A DNA stretch of 64,000 bases from Lysobacter sp. S4-A87 (GTDB taxonomy: Bacteria; Pseudomonadota; Gammaproteobacteria; Xanthomonadales; Xanthomonadaceae). Numbering within the stretch: the stretch's first letter is position 1; each line of letters starts with the position of its first letter. The stretch is taken from assembly GCF_022637455.1 (NCBI RefSeq), contig NZ_CP093341.1:2604001-2668000 (forward strand). Reading direction: 5' to 3'. Below are positions 50,515-61,700 of the stretch, piece after piece. The notes below the pieces were generated by a model. It did not search any database. It was not told where the DNA came from and worked only from the letters and a program-made list of their open reading frames with translations. Made by a program: the position numbers and the translations under genes.

Positions 50515-50636
50515 GTTCACAAGAAACTTGCAGGGGTGGTGCGCATGATAGCCGCCGCCTGAACCAGGGGCCGGCCCGGGACCCGTGATCGCCCACCGGC
50601 TGCAGGTTTCAAACGCCACAGCGTTGGGAGTCGTCC

Positions 50637-52349
50637 GTGCGCAACCATCGTCGAATTGGCCTTCTCATGGTCCTGCTGTCGCTGGCCGCGTGCTCCGGCG
50701 ACAAGACTCCCGCGCCAGCGGCGACAGCGCCGGCGCCCACGCCGGCCGCTCCCGCGGCCACGCCCCCTGCTGCGGCACCGGCGGCGGCTCCCGCCTCGAC
50801 ATCGTTCAGCAAGGAAGAGCTCGACCAGATGGTCGCGCCGATCGCGCTGTACCCCGATCCGCTGCTGGCGCAGGTGCTGATGGCGGCGACCTATCCCGGC
50901 AACGTCGCCGATGCTGCGGCCTGGTCGAAGGCGAACCCGAACGCCAAGGGCGATGACGCGGTCAAGCAGGTCGCCTCGCAGCCGTGGGACCCGAGCGTGC
51001 AGGCGCTGGTGGCGTTCCCGCAGGCGCTGGACACGCTTGGCCAGGATCCGGCCTGGGTGCAGCGCCTGGGCGATGCGTTCCTGGCGCAACCGGACGCGGT
51101 GATGGATGCGGTGCAGCGACTGCGTCGCCAGGCGCAGGCCGCGGGCAACCTCTCATCCAACCAGTACCAGAACGTCACCGTGCAGGCCGCCGCGCCGGCT
51201 CCCGCGCCTGCGCCCGCTGCGGCGCCGTCGGACGGTGGCACCACGATCATCCAGGAAGCGCCACCGCCGGCCGAGCAGACCATCATCATCGAGCCGAGCG
51301 ACCCGGAGGTCGTCTACGTCCCGTCGTACAACCCGACCGAGGTCTATGGCAGCTGGGCCTACCCGTCCTATCCGCCGGCCTACTACCCGCCGTCGCCGGG
51401 CTACTACGCCGGCAGCGCCTTGATGGCCGGCCTCGCCTTCGGCACCGGCATCGCCGTCACCAATGCGTTGTGGGGCGACTGCGACTGGGGCAGCAACGAC
51501 GTCGACATCGACGTCAACCGCTACAACAACATCAACACCAACCGCACCATCAACAACAGCAACTGGCAGCACAACTCGCTCAATCGCGACGGCGTGCCGT
51601 ACCGCGACAACGCCAGTCGCGAACGCTACGGCCGCCAGCTCGACGGTGCGCAGAACCGCAACCAGTTCCGTGGTGATGATCCGGGCCGTGCCGACGCGCG
51701 CAACCGTGCCCGCGATTCGATGCAGCAGCGCGGCATCGATTCCCCCGCCAGGAGCAACAGCGAGGCCCGCGCCCGCGCCCAGGCGGCAAACCGCGACGTC
51801 CAGGGGCGTGACCGTGGCCAGGGCGGGGGCCAGTCGCGCGACGCGCAGCGCCAGCGTGCCCAGTCCGCCGCACAGCAGCACGCCTCGCGCGATCGTTCGA
51901 AGCCGACAGATCTGGGTGGCAACCGGCCGAATGCCGCGCAGGACCTTGCCTCGCGCGACCGTTCACACAACGCCGATCGTGACCGTGCCCGCGCAGCGTC
52001 CGGCGGCGGCGCCGGCAACCGCAGCCAGGCCGATCGCCAGCGCGCGCAGCAGACGGCGCAGAACCGCCAGCAGCAGCGGCCGCAACAGCACCGCCAGACG
52101 CAGGGCAACAACCAGGCGCGGCAGCAGGCGCGTTCGCAGCATGCGTCACGGCAATCGCCCAATAACAACGCCTTCGCCGGCGCCCGCAACCCGCAGCAGT
52201 CGCGCTCGCAGGCCAACCGCGGCAGTGCCAGCCATGCCTCGGCACAGCGCTCGCATCAGTCGCGCGGTGGTGGCGGTGGTGGTGGTCATCAGGTTTCACG
52301 TCAATCCCGCCCGCCGCAACGCCAGGGTGGCGGCGGTCGTGGTCGCTGA
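50637..52349 (+). CDS. DUF3300 lipoprotein with long low-complexity tail
   Basis: A 570-residue lipoprotein. The signal peptide ends in the lipobox LAAC (Cys near residue 21); GTG 50637 is the likely start, ATG 50664 the alternative. A proline/alanine linker follows, then the DUF3300 domain (residues about 55-250) with [20 protein letters not shown] and [36 protein letters not shown] closes the ordered part. The last 300 residues are Asn/Arg/Gln/Ser-rich, with repeated basic segments and QQ runs, and probably disordered. DUF3300 genes are often followed by DUF2950, as here 12 nt downstream. Function unknown. Confidence 0.87.
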   Translation: MRNHRRIGLLMVLLSLAACSGDKTPAPAATAPAPTPAAPAATPPAAAPAAAPASTSFSKEELDQMVAPIALYPDPLLAQVLMAATYPGNVADAAAWSKANPNAKGDDAVKQVASQPWDPSVQALVAFPQALDTLGQDPAWVQRLGDAFLAQPDAVMDAVQRLRRQAQAAGNLSSNQYQNVTVQAAAPAPAPAPAAAPSDGGTTIIQEAPPPAEQTIIIEPSDPEVVYVPSYNPTEVYGSWAYPSYPPAYYPPSPGYYAGSALMAGLAFGTGIAVTNALWGDCDWGSNDVDIDVNRYNNINTNRTINNSNWQHNSLNRDGVPYRDNASRERYGRQLDGAQNRNQFRGDDPGRADARNRARDSMQQRGIDSPARSNSEARARAQAANRDVQGRDRGQGGGQSRDAQRQRAQSAAQQHASRDRSKPTDLGGNRPNAAQDLASRDRSHNADRDRARAASGGGAGNRSQADRQRAQQTAQNRQQQRPQQHRQTQGNNQARQQARSQHASRQSPNNNAFAGARNPQQSRSQANRGSASHASAQRSHQSRGGGGGGGHQVSRQSRPPQRQGGGGRGR

Positions 52350-52361
52350 GGGGGCCTATCC

Positions 52362-53264
52362 ATGAAATCCGTCCTGCGCATGCTTCCCGTAGCGATGCTG
52401 ACCCTGTTGGCCGTGCCCGCATGGGCGCAGCAGGCCTATCCCACGCCCGACGCGGCGGCCGAGGCGTTCGTTGCCGCGCTCGGCACCCAGCGCGCCGACG
52501 AGCAGAAGCTGCAGGCGCTGCTGGGCAAGGACTGGCGTGAGTACATCCCGATCGCGGGCGTCGACCGCAGCGATGTCGAGGCGTTCCTGACCGGTTACCG
52601 CGACAAGCACGTGATCCAGACCGGCAAGGACGGGCGCGCCCATCTCGCCGTCGGCAAGGACGCATGGGTGCTGCCGATCCCGCTGGCCAAGGGCAAGGAC
52701 GGCTGGGCGTTCGACACGCACGCCGCCACCGAGGAGATCCGCGTGCGCCGCATCGGGCGCAACGAAGACGACACGATCGAATCGGAGCTGGCCTATCACG
52801 ACGCGCAGACCGAGTACGCGCTGGTCGATCGCGATGGCGATGGCGTGCTCGAGTACGCGCAGAAGGTCCTCAGCACCGATGGCCTGCACGATGGCCTGTA
52901 CTGGGCCGACGACGACAGCGGCGAAGTCAGCCCACTGGGCCCGCTGTTCGCCGACGCAGAGCCGGGCAGCGACTGGCACGGCTACCACTTCAAGATCCTC
53001 ACCGCGCAGGGGCCGTCGGCACCGGGCGGCGCCTACAACTACCTGCTGGGTAAGAACATGAGCCGCGGCTTCGCGCTGATCGGCTGGCCGTCGAAGTACG
53101 GGGACACCGGCGTGATGAGCTTCATGATCAGCCACGAGGGCGAAGTGTTCGAGAAGGACCTCGGGCCCGACAGCGAGAAGCTGGCCAAGGCGATGACGAA
53201 GTTCGATCCGGACAGCAGCTGGAAGGAAGTGAAGCCGGACGCTGCGGCGGCTGCGTCGAAATGA
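52362..53264 (+). CDS. DUF2950 family exported protein
   Basis: A 300-residue exported protein with signal peptide MKSVLRMLPVAMLTLLAVPAWAQQ, cleaved near residue 23. The DUF2950 domain follows: YPTPDAAAEAFVAALGTQRADE, YRDKHVIQ-type repeats, WVLPIPLAKGKDGWAFDTHAA, and at the C-terminus PSKYGDTGVMSFMISHEGEV. Length is typical. It is the second gene of a pair with the DUF3300 lipoprotein, separated by 12 nt and almost certainly co-expressed. Role unknown; both are envelope proteins. A 12-bp-stem hairpin lies 5 nt after the stop. Confidence 0.9.
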   Translation: MKSVLRMLPVAMLTLLAVPAWAQQAYPTPDAAAEAFVAALGTQRADEQKLQALLGKDWREYIPIAGVDRSDVEAFLTGYRDKHVIQTGKDGRAHLAVGKDAWVLPIPLAKGKDGWAFDTHAATEEIRVRRIGRNEDDTIESELAYHDAQTEYALVDRDGDGVLEYAQKVLSTDGLHDGLYWADDDSGEVSPLGPLFADAEPGSDWHGYHFKILTAQGPSAPGGAYNYLLGKNMSRGFALIGWPSKYGDTGVMSFMISHEGEVFEKDLGPDSEKLAKAMTKFDPDSSWKEVKPDAAAAASK

Positions 53265-53268
53265 GCCA

Positions 53269-53294
53269 CCCTTCTCCCGCTCGCGGGAGAAGGG
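53269..53294. terminator. Hairpin between convergent DUF2950 and S9 peptidase genes
   Basis: CCCTTCTCCCGC and GCGGGAGAAGGG form a 12-bp perfect stem with a two-base centre. Same composition as the hairpin at 34094-34117. No T-run follows, so it may be a repeat that also ends transcripts. Confidence 0.4.
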
Positions 53295-53324
53295 GTCGGC
53301 AAGCGGGAGAGGGAGCCGGGCGGG

Positions 53325-55697
53325 TTACTTCAACGTCCGCTCAAACAGCTCATAGATCCGACGGTACTCGTCGTACCAGCTGTCCGGATGCGTGAAGCTG
53401 TGGCGCTCCAGCGGATACGGCGCGATCTCCCACTTGTCCTTGCGCAGCTCGATCAGCTTCTGGCTGAGCATCACCGAGTCCTTGAAGAACACGTTGTCGT
53501 CGATCATGCCGTGGGCGATCAGCAGGTTGTCCTGCAGGCCGTCGGCGAACTCGATCGGTGACGAAACCTTGTACGCCTGCGGGTCGAGCTCGGGCGTGTT
53601 GAGGATGTTGCTGGTGTATTCGTGGTTGTACTGCGACCAGTCGGCCACCGGGCGCAGCGCGGCGCCGGCCTTGAACGTGCCCGGCGAGCGGAACAGCGCC
53701 ATGAACGTCATGAAGCCGCCGTAGCTGCCGCCATAGATACCGGCGCGGTCCTTGTCGCCGCCCTTGTTGGCGACCAGCCAGTCCAGGCCGTCCAGGTAAT
53801 CCTCGAGCTCCGGATGGCCCATCTGGCGGTAGATGGCCGTGCGCCAGTCGCGGCCGTAGCCCTCGCTGGCGCGGTAGTCCAGGTCGAGCACGATGTAACC
53901 CTGCTGCACCAGCAGGTTGTGGAACATCTGCTCGCGGAAGTAGTTCGGATAGCGGTCCGACACGTTCTGCAGGTAGCCGGCACCGTGCACGAACATCACG
54001 ATCGGATACTTGCGCGACGGGTCCGGATTCTTCGGACCGTAGTACTTGCCCCAGACCACGCCGGCGCCGTGCTTGCTCGGCACCTGCACGTACTCGGGCT
54101 TGATCCACTCGCGCGCCTTGAACTCGGGCTTGCGCGTGTCGGTCAGCTGCACCAGGCCGTCACCGCCGGTGTTGACCACTGCCAGTTGCGGCGGCGTGTA
54201 GCTGTCGGAGTGACGCACCAGCACCCTGGAACCGTCCGGCGACAGCGAGAAGTCCTCGACGCCGTCGAGCGAGGTCACCTCGCGCACGTCGCCGCCATTG
54301 CGATCGACCGCGCAGACTTCGTAGTCGCCCGGCCACTTGCGGTTGCAGACGAAGTAGAAGCTGCGGCCATCGCTGGACAGCTGCGGCGCCGACACTTCCC
54401 ACTTGCCCGAGGTCAACGCGCGCGACTTGCTGCCGCCGTCGTTGAGGTACAGGTGGGAGTAGCCGCTGCGCTCGGACAGGAACCACAGCGAACCGTCGGC
54501 GGTCCAGCCGAAGTCGTTGAAGCCCCAGTTGATCCATGCCGGGTCGGTGAGCCGGTCGCGCACGGCGAGCTTCGCATCGGCCGCGGGCGCAACGGTCGCA
54601 ATCCAGCGGTCCTTGTTGTCGATCGCACGGATCAGCACCGCAGCCTGGCGGCCGTCGTTGCTCCAGTGGATCGCCGGGCCGGTGCCATCGCCATCGGTCT
54701 CGATGCGCACGGCGCGATCGCCCTTGAGCGGATCCTTCCTGGCCGCCTTGCGCATGGCCGCGAGCGGGTCGTCGTTGATGCCGGGCAGGGCGTCGAACTT
54801 GAGCTCGGTCGCCTTGGCCGCGTTGACATCCACCAGCCACAGCTTGTGCGCCACCGGCGCGTTGCGGCCGACGCGCACGCGCACGTCTTCGAATTCCTCG
54901 TAACCCGATTCGGTCACGTACTTGGGCATCTTGCCGGCCTTGCCGTCGTCGGCGTCCTTGGCCGAGGTGACCACCAGCAACCACTTCGCATCCGGCGACA
55001 GCGCGCTGTCGACGATCTTGACGTCGTCGCCCAGGTAGGTCGGCGCGGCGGCACGGGTCGGATCGGCCTGGCGCCACTGTTCGTTCTGGGCGCGCGCGGC
55101 GTCCTTCTGGGCGCGGTCGTTCTTGAGCGTGGCGATCATGTCGAGCTGGCGCTCACGCAGGTCGTCGGCCTTCGGCGCGGCTGCCGGATCCTTCTCGGCC
55201 TTGACGATCGCCGCCTGCGCGGTGCCCTGGCCGGCGCGCCACTGATACCAGTCGTTGCCGCTGCGGAAGACCAGGTTGCCGTCGTTGCTCCACTGCGGCG
55301 TGGCCTCGTCCTCGTTGCTGCGCGTGACCTGGGTCAGCGCGCCGTTGCGCAGGTCGCGCACGAACAGGTCGCCGTTGCGCACGAAGGCCATGCGCGTGCG
55401 CTGGGCGTCCATCACCGGGTTGGCACCATCGAGGTCGGCGCGGGCGGCGCCGTCCAGGCGCGCGGCACTGCCGCCGCCGATGCCCTGTTGCCAGGTGTCG
55501 CGGATCGTCGCGCCTTCGCGGCGCAGCTGGTACTGCACGCGCTGGCCGTCCCAGGCCCACCAGGCCTGTTCGACCGGCGGCCCGATCCAGTCCGGATCGG
55601 CCATGGTCTGGGCCAGGGTGATGGGCGTCTGGGCGTGGGCGACGGAAAGCAGCAGCGTCGACAGGGTCAGGGCGGTGGCAAGCGGCGTAAGGCGCAT
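53325..55697 (-). CDS. S9 family prolyl oligopeptidase / dipeptidyl peptidase
   Basis: A 790-residue exported serine peptidase. ATG 55697 (MRLTPLATALTLSTLLLSVAHAQ) gives a signal peptide; the longer frame to 55850 does not. A beta-propeller with PD40-like repeats (SPDAKWLLVVTSA, SSDGRSFYFVCNRK, SPDGSRVLVRHS) extends to about residue 530. The hydrolase domain carries YGGSYGGFMTFM (nucleophile), GMIDDNVFF (Asp) and ERHSFTH (His). It differs from the other S9 enzyme in the window in having a longer propeller insert and the canonical GGSYGG elbow. Divergent from the bd oxidase genes. Confidence 0.92.
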   Translation of the reverse strand: MRLTPLATALTLSTLLLSVAHAQTPITLAQTMADPDWIGPPVEQAWWAWDGQRVQYQLRREGATIRDTWQQGIGGGSAARLDGAARADLDGANPVMDAQRTRMAFVRNGDLFVRDLRNGALTQVTRSNEDEATPQWSNDGNLVFRSGNDWYQWRAGQGTAQAAIVKAEKDPAAAPKADDLRERQLDMIATLKNDRAQKDAARAQNEQWRQADPTRAAAPTYLGDDVKIVDSALSPDAKWLLVVTSAKDADDGKAGKMPKYVTESGYEEFEDVRVRVGRNAPVAHKLWLVDVNAAKATELKFDALPGINDDPLAAMRKAARKDPLKGDRAVRIETDGDGTGPAIHWSNDGRQAAVLIRAIDNKDRWIATVAPAADAKLAVRDRLTDPAWINWGFNDFGWTADGSLWFLSERSGYSHLYLNDGGSKSRALTSGKWEVSAPQLSSDGRSFYFVCNRKWPGDYEVCAVDRNGGDVREVTSLDGVEDFSLSPDGSRVLVRHSDSYTPPQLAVVNTGGDGLVQLTDTRKPEFKAREWIKPEYVQVPSKHGAGVVWGKYYGPKNPDPSRKYPIVMFVHGAGYLQNVSDRYPNYFREQMFHNLLVQQGYIVLDLDYRASEGYGRDWRTAIYRQMGHPELEDYLDGLDWLVANKGGDKDRAGIYGGSYGGFMTFMALFRSPGTFKAGAALRPVADWSQYNHEYTSNILNTPELDPQAYKVSSPIEFADGLQDNLLIAHGMIDDNVFFKDSVMLSQKLIELRKDKWEIAPYPLERHSFTHPDSWYDEYRRIYELFERTLK

Positions 55698-55875
55698 GTA
55701 TTCGGGACCGGGCGTATGGACAAGGCGTATGGGCACAAAACCGGCGCAGCGTATCAGTCCCGGGCTTTGCTGGATCGGGTCATGCGTCATGGGCAACACC
55801 AAATTGCCCCAGGCGCGCGTGACAGCCCCTGTGACGCGGCGCACAATCATGTCCAGGAAGTCATGGAGTCACGCC

Positions 55876-57279
55876 GTGGACGCACTGCTCCTTTCGCGCA
55901 TCCAGTTCGGCTTTGTCATCTCGTTCCACATCCTGTTCCCCGCGTTCACCATCGGCCTGGCGAGCTGGCTGGCCTTCGTCGAATGGCGCTGGCTGCGCAC
56001 CCGCGACACGCTCTGGCGCGACCTGTATTTCTTCTGGACCCGGATCTTCGCCCTGTCGTTCGGCATGGGCGTGGTGTCGGGCATCGTCATGAGTTTCCAG
56101 TTCGGCACCAACTGGGCCACGCTCAGCGAGCAGGCCGGCAACATCCTCGGGCCATTGCTCAGCTATGAGGTGCTGACGGCGTTCTTCCTGGAAGCGACGT
56201 TCCTCGGCGTGATGCTGTTCGGCTGGGGTCGCGTCAACGAACGGATGCATTTCCTCGCCACCTGCATGGTCGCGCTGGGCACGCTGATCTCGACGTTCTG
56301 GATCATCTCGGCCAACAGCTGGATGCAGACGCCGACCGGTTACCGCATCGTCGATGGCGTGTTCGAGCCGGTCAGCTGGATGCAGATCGTCTTCAACCCC
56401 TCTTTCCCGCTGCGGCTGGCACACATGGTGCTGGCGGCGTTCATCACCACGTGTTTCGTGATCGGCGGCGTCGGCGCGTCCTACCTGCTGCGCGGCGTCC
56501 ATGTCGAAGCCGGCAAGCGCATGCTGAAGGCGGCAGTGATATTCGCCGCGATCACCGTGCCTGCGCAGGTGATCGTCGGCGACCAGCACGGTCTGGTTGC
56601 GCTCGAGCACCAGCCGATCAAGGTCGCGGCGATGGAAGGGCACTGGGAGCACTATCCCAAGGGTGAAGGCGTGCCGCTGGTGCTGTTCGCGGTACCCAAC
56701 GAGAAGGCCGAGCGCAACGACTACGAAGTCGCGATACCGAAGCTGGGCAGCGTGATCCTGACGCACACGCTCGACGGCGAAGTCACGCCGCTCAAGTCGG
56801 TGCCGGCCAGCGAACGTCCGCCGGTGAAGCCGGTGTTCTATGCGTTCCGGGTGATGGTCGGCCTGGGCACGCTGATGCTGCTGCTGGCCATGGCATCGTT
56901 GTGGATACTCTGGCGCGGGCGACTGTACGAATCGCGCATCGTGCTGCTGGGCTGGAAGACGCTGATGCTGGCCGGCTTCGTCTGCATCCTCGCTGGCTGG
57001 TACGTGGTCGAGATCGGGCGACAGCCCTATGTCGTCTATGGCCTGCTGCGCACGGCCGATGCGGTCAGCCCGATCCTCGCCGCGGCCAGCGTGATGACCT
57101 CGCTGATCATCTATGCGCTGGTGTACGCGATCGTCTTCGGCGCCGGCATCTGGTACCTGCGCAAGCAGGTGCTGCAGGGCCCGCTGCCGCACGAACCGCC
57201 ACAGCACACCGAAGGCGGCGACAAGACGCCGGCGCGGCCGCTGTCGGCAGCAGTCGACAGCACAGGGGAGGGCGCGTGA
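55876..57279 (+). CDS. cydA: Cytochrome bd-type ubiquinol oxidase subunit I
   Basis: Quinol-oxidising, haem-bearing subunit of a bd-type terminal oxidase (CydA/CioA). The 467-residue form starts at GTG 55876 (MDALLLSRIQFGFVISFHIL) with GGAG 7 nt upstream; an in-frame ATG at 55849 would add nine residues. His near residue 18 (FHILFPAF), GRVNERMHF, the Q-loop, and GWYVVEIGRQPYVVYGLLRTADAVSP near 372-397 match the family. The Q-loop appears short, as in cyanide-insensitive oxidases, but this was judged by eye. The stop overlaps cydB by one base. Confidence 0.94.
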   Translation: MDALLLSRIQFGFVISFHILFPAFTIGLASWLAFVEWRWLRTRDTLWRDLYFFWTRIFALSFGMGVVSGIVMSFQFGTNWATLSEQAGNILGPLLSYEVLTAFFLEATFLGVMLFGWGRVNERMHFLATCMVALGTLISTFWIISANSWMQTPTGYRIVDGVFEPVSWMQIVFNPSFPLRLAHMVLAAFITTCFVIGGVGASYLLRGVHVEAGKRMLKAAVIFAAITVPAQVIVGDQHGLVALEHQPIKVAAMEGHWEHYPKGEGVPLVLFAVPNEKAERNDYEVAIPKLGSVILTHTLDGEVTPLKSVPASERPPVKPVFYAFRVMVGLGTLMLLLAMASLWILWRGRLYESRIVLLGWKTLMLAGFVCILAGWYVVEIGRQPYVVYGLLRTADAVSPILAAASVMTSLIIYALVYAIVFGAGIWYLRKQVLQGPLPHEPPQHTEGGDKTPARPLSAAVDSTGEGA

Positions 57280-58292
57280 TGGACCTGGCGACCGTACTAC
57301 CGGTGGTGTGGTTCGGCGTGATCGGTTTTGGCGTGCTGATGTATGTCGTGCTCGACGGATTCGTGCTCGGCCTGGGCATCCTCGCGCCGTTCGCGGAGGA
57401 CGAGCACCAGCTCGACCACATGATGAACACCGCAGCGCCGATCTGGGACGGCAACGAGACCTGGCTGGTGCTTGGCGGTGCCGGCCTGCTGGCGGCGTTC
57501 CCCAAGGCCTACGCGGTGGTGCTGTCGGCGCTGTACCTGCCGGTGCTGTTGATGCTGATCGCGCTGGTGTTCCGCGGCGTCGCCTTCGAGTTCCGCTTCA
57601 AGGCCCATCGCAGCAAGCCGGCCTGGGGCGCGGCGTTCTCGCTGGGATCGATGCTGGCCGCGTTCGCCCAGGGCGTGATCCTGGGTGCGCTGGTCGAGGG
57701 AATGCCGCTGCAGGGCGGCAAGTACCTCGGCGGCGTCTTCGGCTGGTTCAGCCCGTTCTCGATGCTGACCGGCGTGGCGGTGGTGTTCGGCTATGCGCTG
57801 TTGGGCTCGACCTGGCTGATCCTCAAGACGGAGGGCCGCACGCAGCTGATCGCGCGCAGCCTGACCCGGCCCCTGGTGCTGGTCGTGGTCGCCTTCATGG
57901 GGCTGGTCAGCGCGTGGCTGCCGTTCCTGGACTCGCGGATCATGGCGCGCTGGTTCGACGGCCCGAACTTCTGGTGGCTGGCGCCGGTGCCGCTGCTGGC
58001 CCTGGCCAACGCCTTCGCCCTGTGGCGGGCAGTGATGCGCGAGGGCCGCGACGCGGCGCCGTTCCTGTTGACCCTGTGCTTCTTCGCGCTCGGCTTCGCC
58101 GGGCTGGTGCTGGGCATCTGGCCGAACATCGTTCCGCCCGCCCTGACCATCTGGGATGCGGCCTCGCCGCCGTCCTCGCAGGGCTTCGTGCTGGTCGGCC
58201 TGATCATCCTGCTGCCGGCGATCCTGGGCTACACCTACTGGTCCTACAGCGTGTTCAGGGGCAAGGTCGCGGCGGACGCGGGCTACCACTGA
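57279..58292 (+). CDS. cydB: Cytochrome bd-type ubiquinol oxidase subunit II
   Basis: Second subunit of the bd-type oxidase. The 337-residue membrane protein has about eight segments, the first being [20 protein letters not shown], with [30 protein letters not shown] and [22 protein letters not shown], typical of CydB. The C-terminal [19 protein letters not shown] is also diagnostic. It begins with ATG overlapping the cydA stop (TGATG). A cydX-like small gene is not apparent in the gap after it, which instead has an 11-bp repeat at 58293-58325. Confidence 0.95.
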   Translation: MDLATVLPVVWFGVIGFGVLMYVVLDGFVLGLGILAPFAEDEHQLDHMMNTAAPIWDGNETWLVLGGAGLLAAFPKAYAVVLSALYLPVLLMLIALVFRGVAFEFRFKAHRSKPAWGAAFSLGSMLAAFAQGVILGALVEGMPLQGGKYLGGVFGWFSPFSMLTGVAVVFGYALLGSTWLILKTEGRTQLIARSLTRPLVLVVVAFMGLVSAWLPFLDSRIMARWFDGPNFWWLAPVPLLALANAFALWRAVMREGRDAAPFLLTLCFFALGFAGLVLGIWPNIVPPALTIWDAASPPSSQGFVLVGLIILLPAILGYTYWSYSVFRGKVAADAGYH

Positions 58293-58325
58293 GGTTCTCG
58301 CTGGGTTCTCGCTGGGTTCTCGCCC
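58293..58325. repeat. 11-bp tandem repeat after cydB
   Basis: Two exact copies and a third near-copy of GGTTCTCGCTG directly following the cydB stop. Confidence 0.8.
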
Positions 58326-58494
58326 GGGTTCGCGCCGGCACGTAACCGGCCCGGGCTCACGATCGGGCGCTCAAAACAGGGCGGACGCAGGCCAAAAACC
58401 TGAACCTTTCGTTGTGCGCGCGCGCCACAACGACAGGTATGCTGTGTCCAACATCACGTTGCGGCCGTATTTGCCGCTGCTTTCGTCCGGACCG

Positions 58495-58764
58495 ATGCAA
58501 GCCTACGTCTACAAGAGCCTCCGCAAGGCCGACACCTACTTGTACCTCGCCAAGCGCGATGACTTCGCGCGCCTGCCCGAACCGCTGCGCACGCAACTGG
58601 GGGCGCTGCAGTTCGTCCTCGAAGTGGCGCTGACGCCGGAGCGCAAGCTCGCCCGCGAGGACGCCGTCGTGGTCCGCGAGAACCTGACCTCGCGCGGTTT
58701 CCACCTCCAGTTCCCACCCACCGTGGAAGATCCGATGACGGAGGACTGGGGAACCGATGCCTGA
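58495..58764 (+). CDS. YcgL domain-containing protein
   Basis: An 89-residue cytoplasmic protein of the YcgL (UPF0745) family. ATG 58495 gives the family N-terminus [39 protein letters not shown] and the C-terminal [13 protein letters not shown] are also present. An upstream in-frame ATG at 58414 would add 27 residues without YcgL character. It overlaps the ankyrin gene by 8 nt. Function unknown; in gammaproteobacteria it often lies next to genes for RNase D and cell-division factors, which is not the case here. Confidence 0.9.
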   Translation: MQAYVYKSLRKADTYLYLAKRDDFARLPEPLRTQLGALQFVLEVALTPERKLAREDAVVVRENLTSRGFHLQFPPTVEDPMTEDWGTDA

Positions 58765-61700
58765 GCACACGCCGCTGAGACCTTCGTCTTCGACACAGTC
58801 GATGCGCCTGGGCGGCCTGCTCGCAGGTGCGGTCGGGCTGGGCCTGATCGCCGGCACCGGTGGCGTCGTGGCCGTGATCGCCGGCGTGCTGGCGCAACCG
58901 CTGGCGGCTCTGGCCGTTCGCGGCTGGCGCGACGGCGCGCTGCCGACGCGCAACGAAGCACTGCGCGAAGCCGGCGTGCTGGCACTGCTGTGGACCGCGG
59001 CCGTCGCCGTCCTGGCCGCGGTCATTGCCTGGCCGCTGTCGTCGCTGCTGCAGACCGGTTCCATCTCGTCCGTGCTCGGCCTGAGCGCCCTGGTCGGCGT
59101 TGCCCTGCTCGGGCTGTGGCGGCTGTGGCCGCTGTGGCTGGGCATGGAACGCGAGGGCGGGCCGCTGGGCGAGCACTGGCAGTCCCTGGGCGAGCTGGAG
59201 CTGAGCGCCTGGCGCGGGCTTGGCGTCGCCGCGATCGTGCTGGCGCTGTCGGCCGCCGTGCTGCTGCTGGCCTGGCCGGGCCTGCTGGTGGGCGCAGGCG
59301 CACGCTGGACCGTGGCCGTGCTGTTCGCGCTGGCTGCGCCGGTGCTGCACTACCTGCTGCAACAGGTCGACCCGGCCGATCCACTGCCCGGGTTCGCCTA
59401 CGCCGATGACGACGAGGAAGAGGACGAGCCGGTCGCCCTGGTCGATGGCGAACCGCTGGCGCCCGCGCTGTATGCCGCGGCCCGCAGCGGACGGGTTGAA
59501 CGCGCGCTGGAACTGATCGAGCTCGGCGCCGACGTCAATGCGCCGCCGCCGGCAGACGAGCGCGACCAGCGCAGCCTGGCGGTACTGGCCGCCGTGCTGC
59601 CGGACCTGCGCCTGCTGCGCACGCTGATCGCCCACGGCATCGACCTCAACGCCACCCATGCCGGCATGAATCCGTTGCTGGCCGCCACCCGCGACAGCTG
59701 GCACGGCCGCCCCGACGCGGTCATGACCCTGCTCGCCAACGGCGCCGACCCGCGCCGCACCGACGCCGAAGGCAACACCCCGCTGCACCACGCCGCGCGC
59801 AGTTCCGACCCGGGCGTGGCGGCGCTGCTGCGCGATGCGGCGGCCGAACTGGATCCGCTCAACCACGACGGCCTGTCGCCGCTCGGCGTTGCCTGCGCAA
59901 GCGGCAACTGGCGCCTGGCCAAGTTCCTGCTCGAGCGCGGGGCCCGTCCCGAGCCGGCCGGCGGCCAGCCGGTGCTGCTCGCCGCCGCCGGTGGCGACGA
60001 GGACGACGTCGCTGGCGTCGGCCTGCTGCTCAAGCACAAGGCGCGCGTGGATGCCCGCGATCGCCGCGGTCGCAGTGCCCTGCACGAGGCCGCATTCGCC
60101 GGCCATCTCGACATCGCTGCGGCGCTGCTCGCCGCCGGTGGCGACGCCGATGCACGCGATCTTGAAGGCCGCAGTCCGTTCCTGGAGGCCGCCCGTGGCG
60201 GCCATCTCGAGATGCTCGAGCGCCTGCTCGCGCAGCTGCCGCGCGCCGGCGCCGAGGCCGCGCGCGCACTCGACACCCGCGGCCGGAACGCGCTCGTGCT
60301 GGCCTGCATGGCCGACGCGCCGTCGCCGGCGCTGGTGCAGCGCCTGCTCGACCTGGGCGTGGATGCCGAACAGCGCGACGCCGACGGCAAGCGCGCGATC
60401 GATCGCGCCGCCGAAGCTGGGCGCTGGTCGCTGGTGGCCGCGCTCGACCGCGCCTACCCGTTGCCTTCTGCGCTCAGCGAAGACGGCGAAGACGATGCGC
60501 CGCTGCCCGACCGCGCCCCGACCGTGCTGCTGCGCGACGGCCTGCGCGACGGTCGTGCCGGCGAGCTCGGTGGCCTGGCGCAGTTGCTCAGCGCCAGCGA
60601 GCGCGGCGCGCTGCTGCATGACGAAGAGTCGGCGACCTCGGCGCAACGCGTGCACTGGCTGCTCGACCAGGGCGCCGATGCGGAAGCACGCAACGCGGCC
60701 GGCGACACGCCGGTACAGGCATTGATGGCGCGCGGCCGCGACGCCGTGCCGTCGCTGCGGGCGCTGCTGCAACGCGGTGCGTCGCCGGCAGGCGCCGGTG
60801 GCGTGGCGCGTTTCCTCGCCGCCTGCCACGGTGACGATGGCGACGACGCAAGCCTGGAACTGCTTGCGCTGGAACTGATCGAACGCGGTGCCGACCCGTT
60901 CGCACGCTCGCCGGCGGGCGACCCCGCGCTGGCGCTGGCGGTGCGCCTGGGCTGGACGCGCCTGGTCGAACGCCTGTTGGCGATCGGCATCGACCTCAAC
61001 GCCCGCGACAGCCATGGCATGAGCGCCCTGCACCTGGCCGCCGCGCTGGGCCGTGACGAAATGCTCAAGCGCCTGGTGGCGCAGGGTGCTGCGCCCGACC
61101 TGCTGGCCGCCGACGGACAGACCCCGCTCGGCGTGGCCCTGGCCTCGGGCCGCCGCGACCTCGCCGACTGGCTCGACTGGCGCGGCTGGCCGCTTCCCAG
61201 GCGTCCGCTGCAGGCGCAGGACGTACCCGCCGCCGCGATCATGGGCGACGCCGACGCGGTGCGCCGCCTGCTCGACCTCGGCCTCCCGGTCGATGCGATC
61301 GACGCGCAGGGTTGCACCGCACTGCTGCGCGCGGCCGGTGGCGGCCATCGCGCCGTGGTCGACCTGCTGCTCGCGCGCGGCGCCGATCCGAAGGCCACCG
61401 CAAACTCCGGCGCGACGCCGCTGTCGGCGGCGGTCAGCATGCGCCACGCCGAGATCGTCGACCGCCTGATCGCGGCCGGCGCGCCGCTGGAGCAGCGACT
61501 GCCTGGCGAACTGACCGTGCTGATGGTCGCCTGCGCCCTCGGCCTGACTGACCTGGCCGCGCGCCTGCTTGCTGCCGGCGCCGACGTCCAGGCCTGCGAT
61601 GCGCAGGGCCGACAGGCGCTGCATTGCGCGGCGATGTTCGGCTTCAATGCGCGCGAGCGTTCACGCCTGGTGGCACTGTTCGACACGCTGCTGCTGGCCG

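Noticed and set aside
58293-58494. Possible cydX gene after cydB
   Set aside because: No short ORF with a single membrane segment and ribosome site was seen; an 11-bp repeat fills the start of the gap.
58454-61624. 1056-codon frame on the minus strand opposite the ankyrin gene
   Set aside because: Mirror of the repeated ankyrin codons, with Gln/Arg-rich low-complexity translation.
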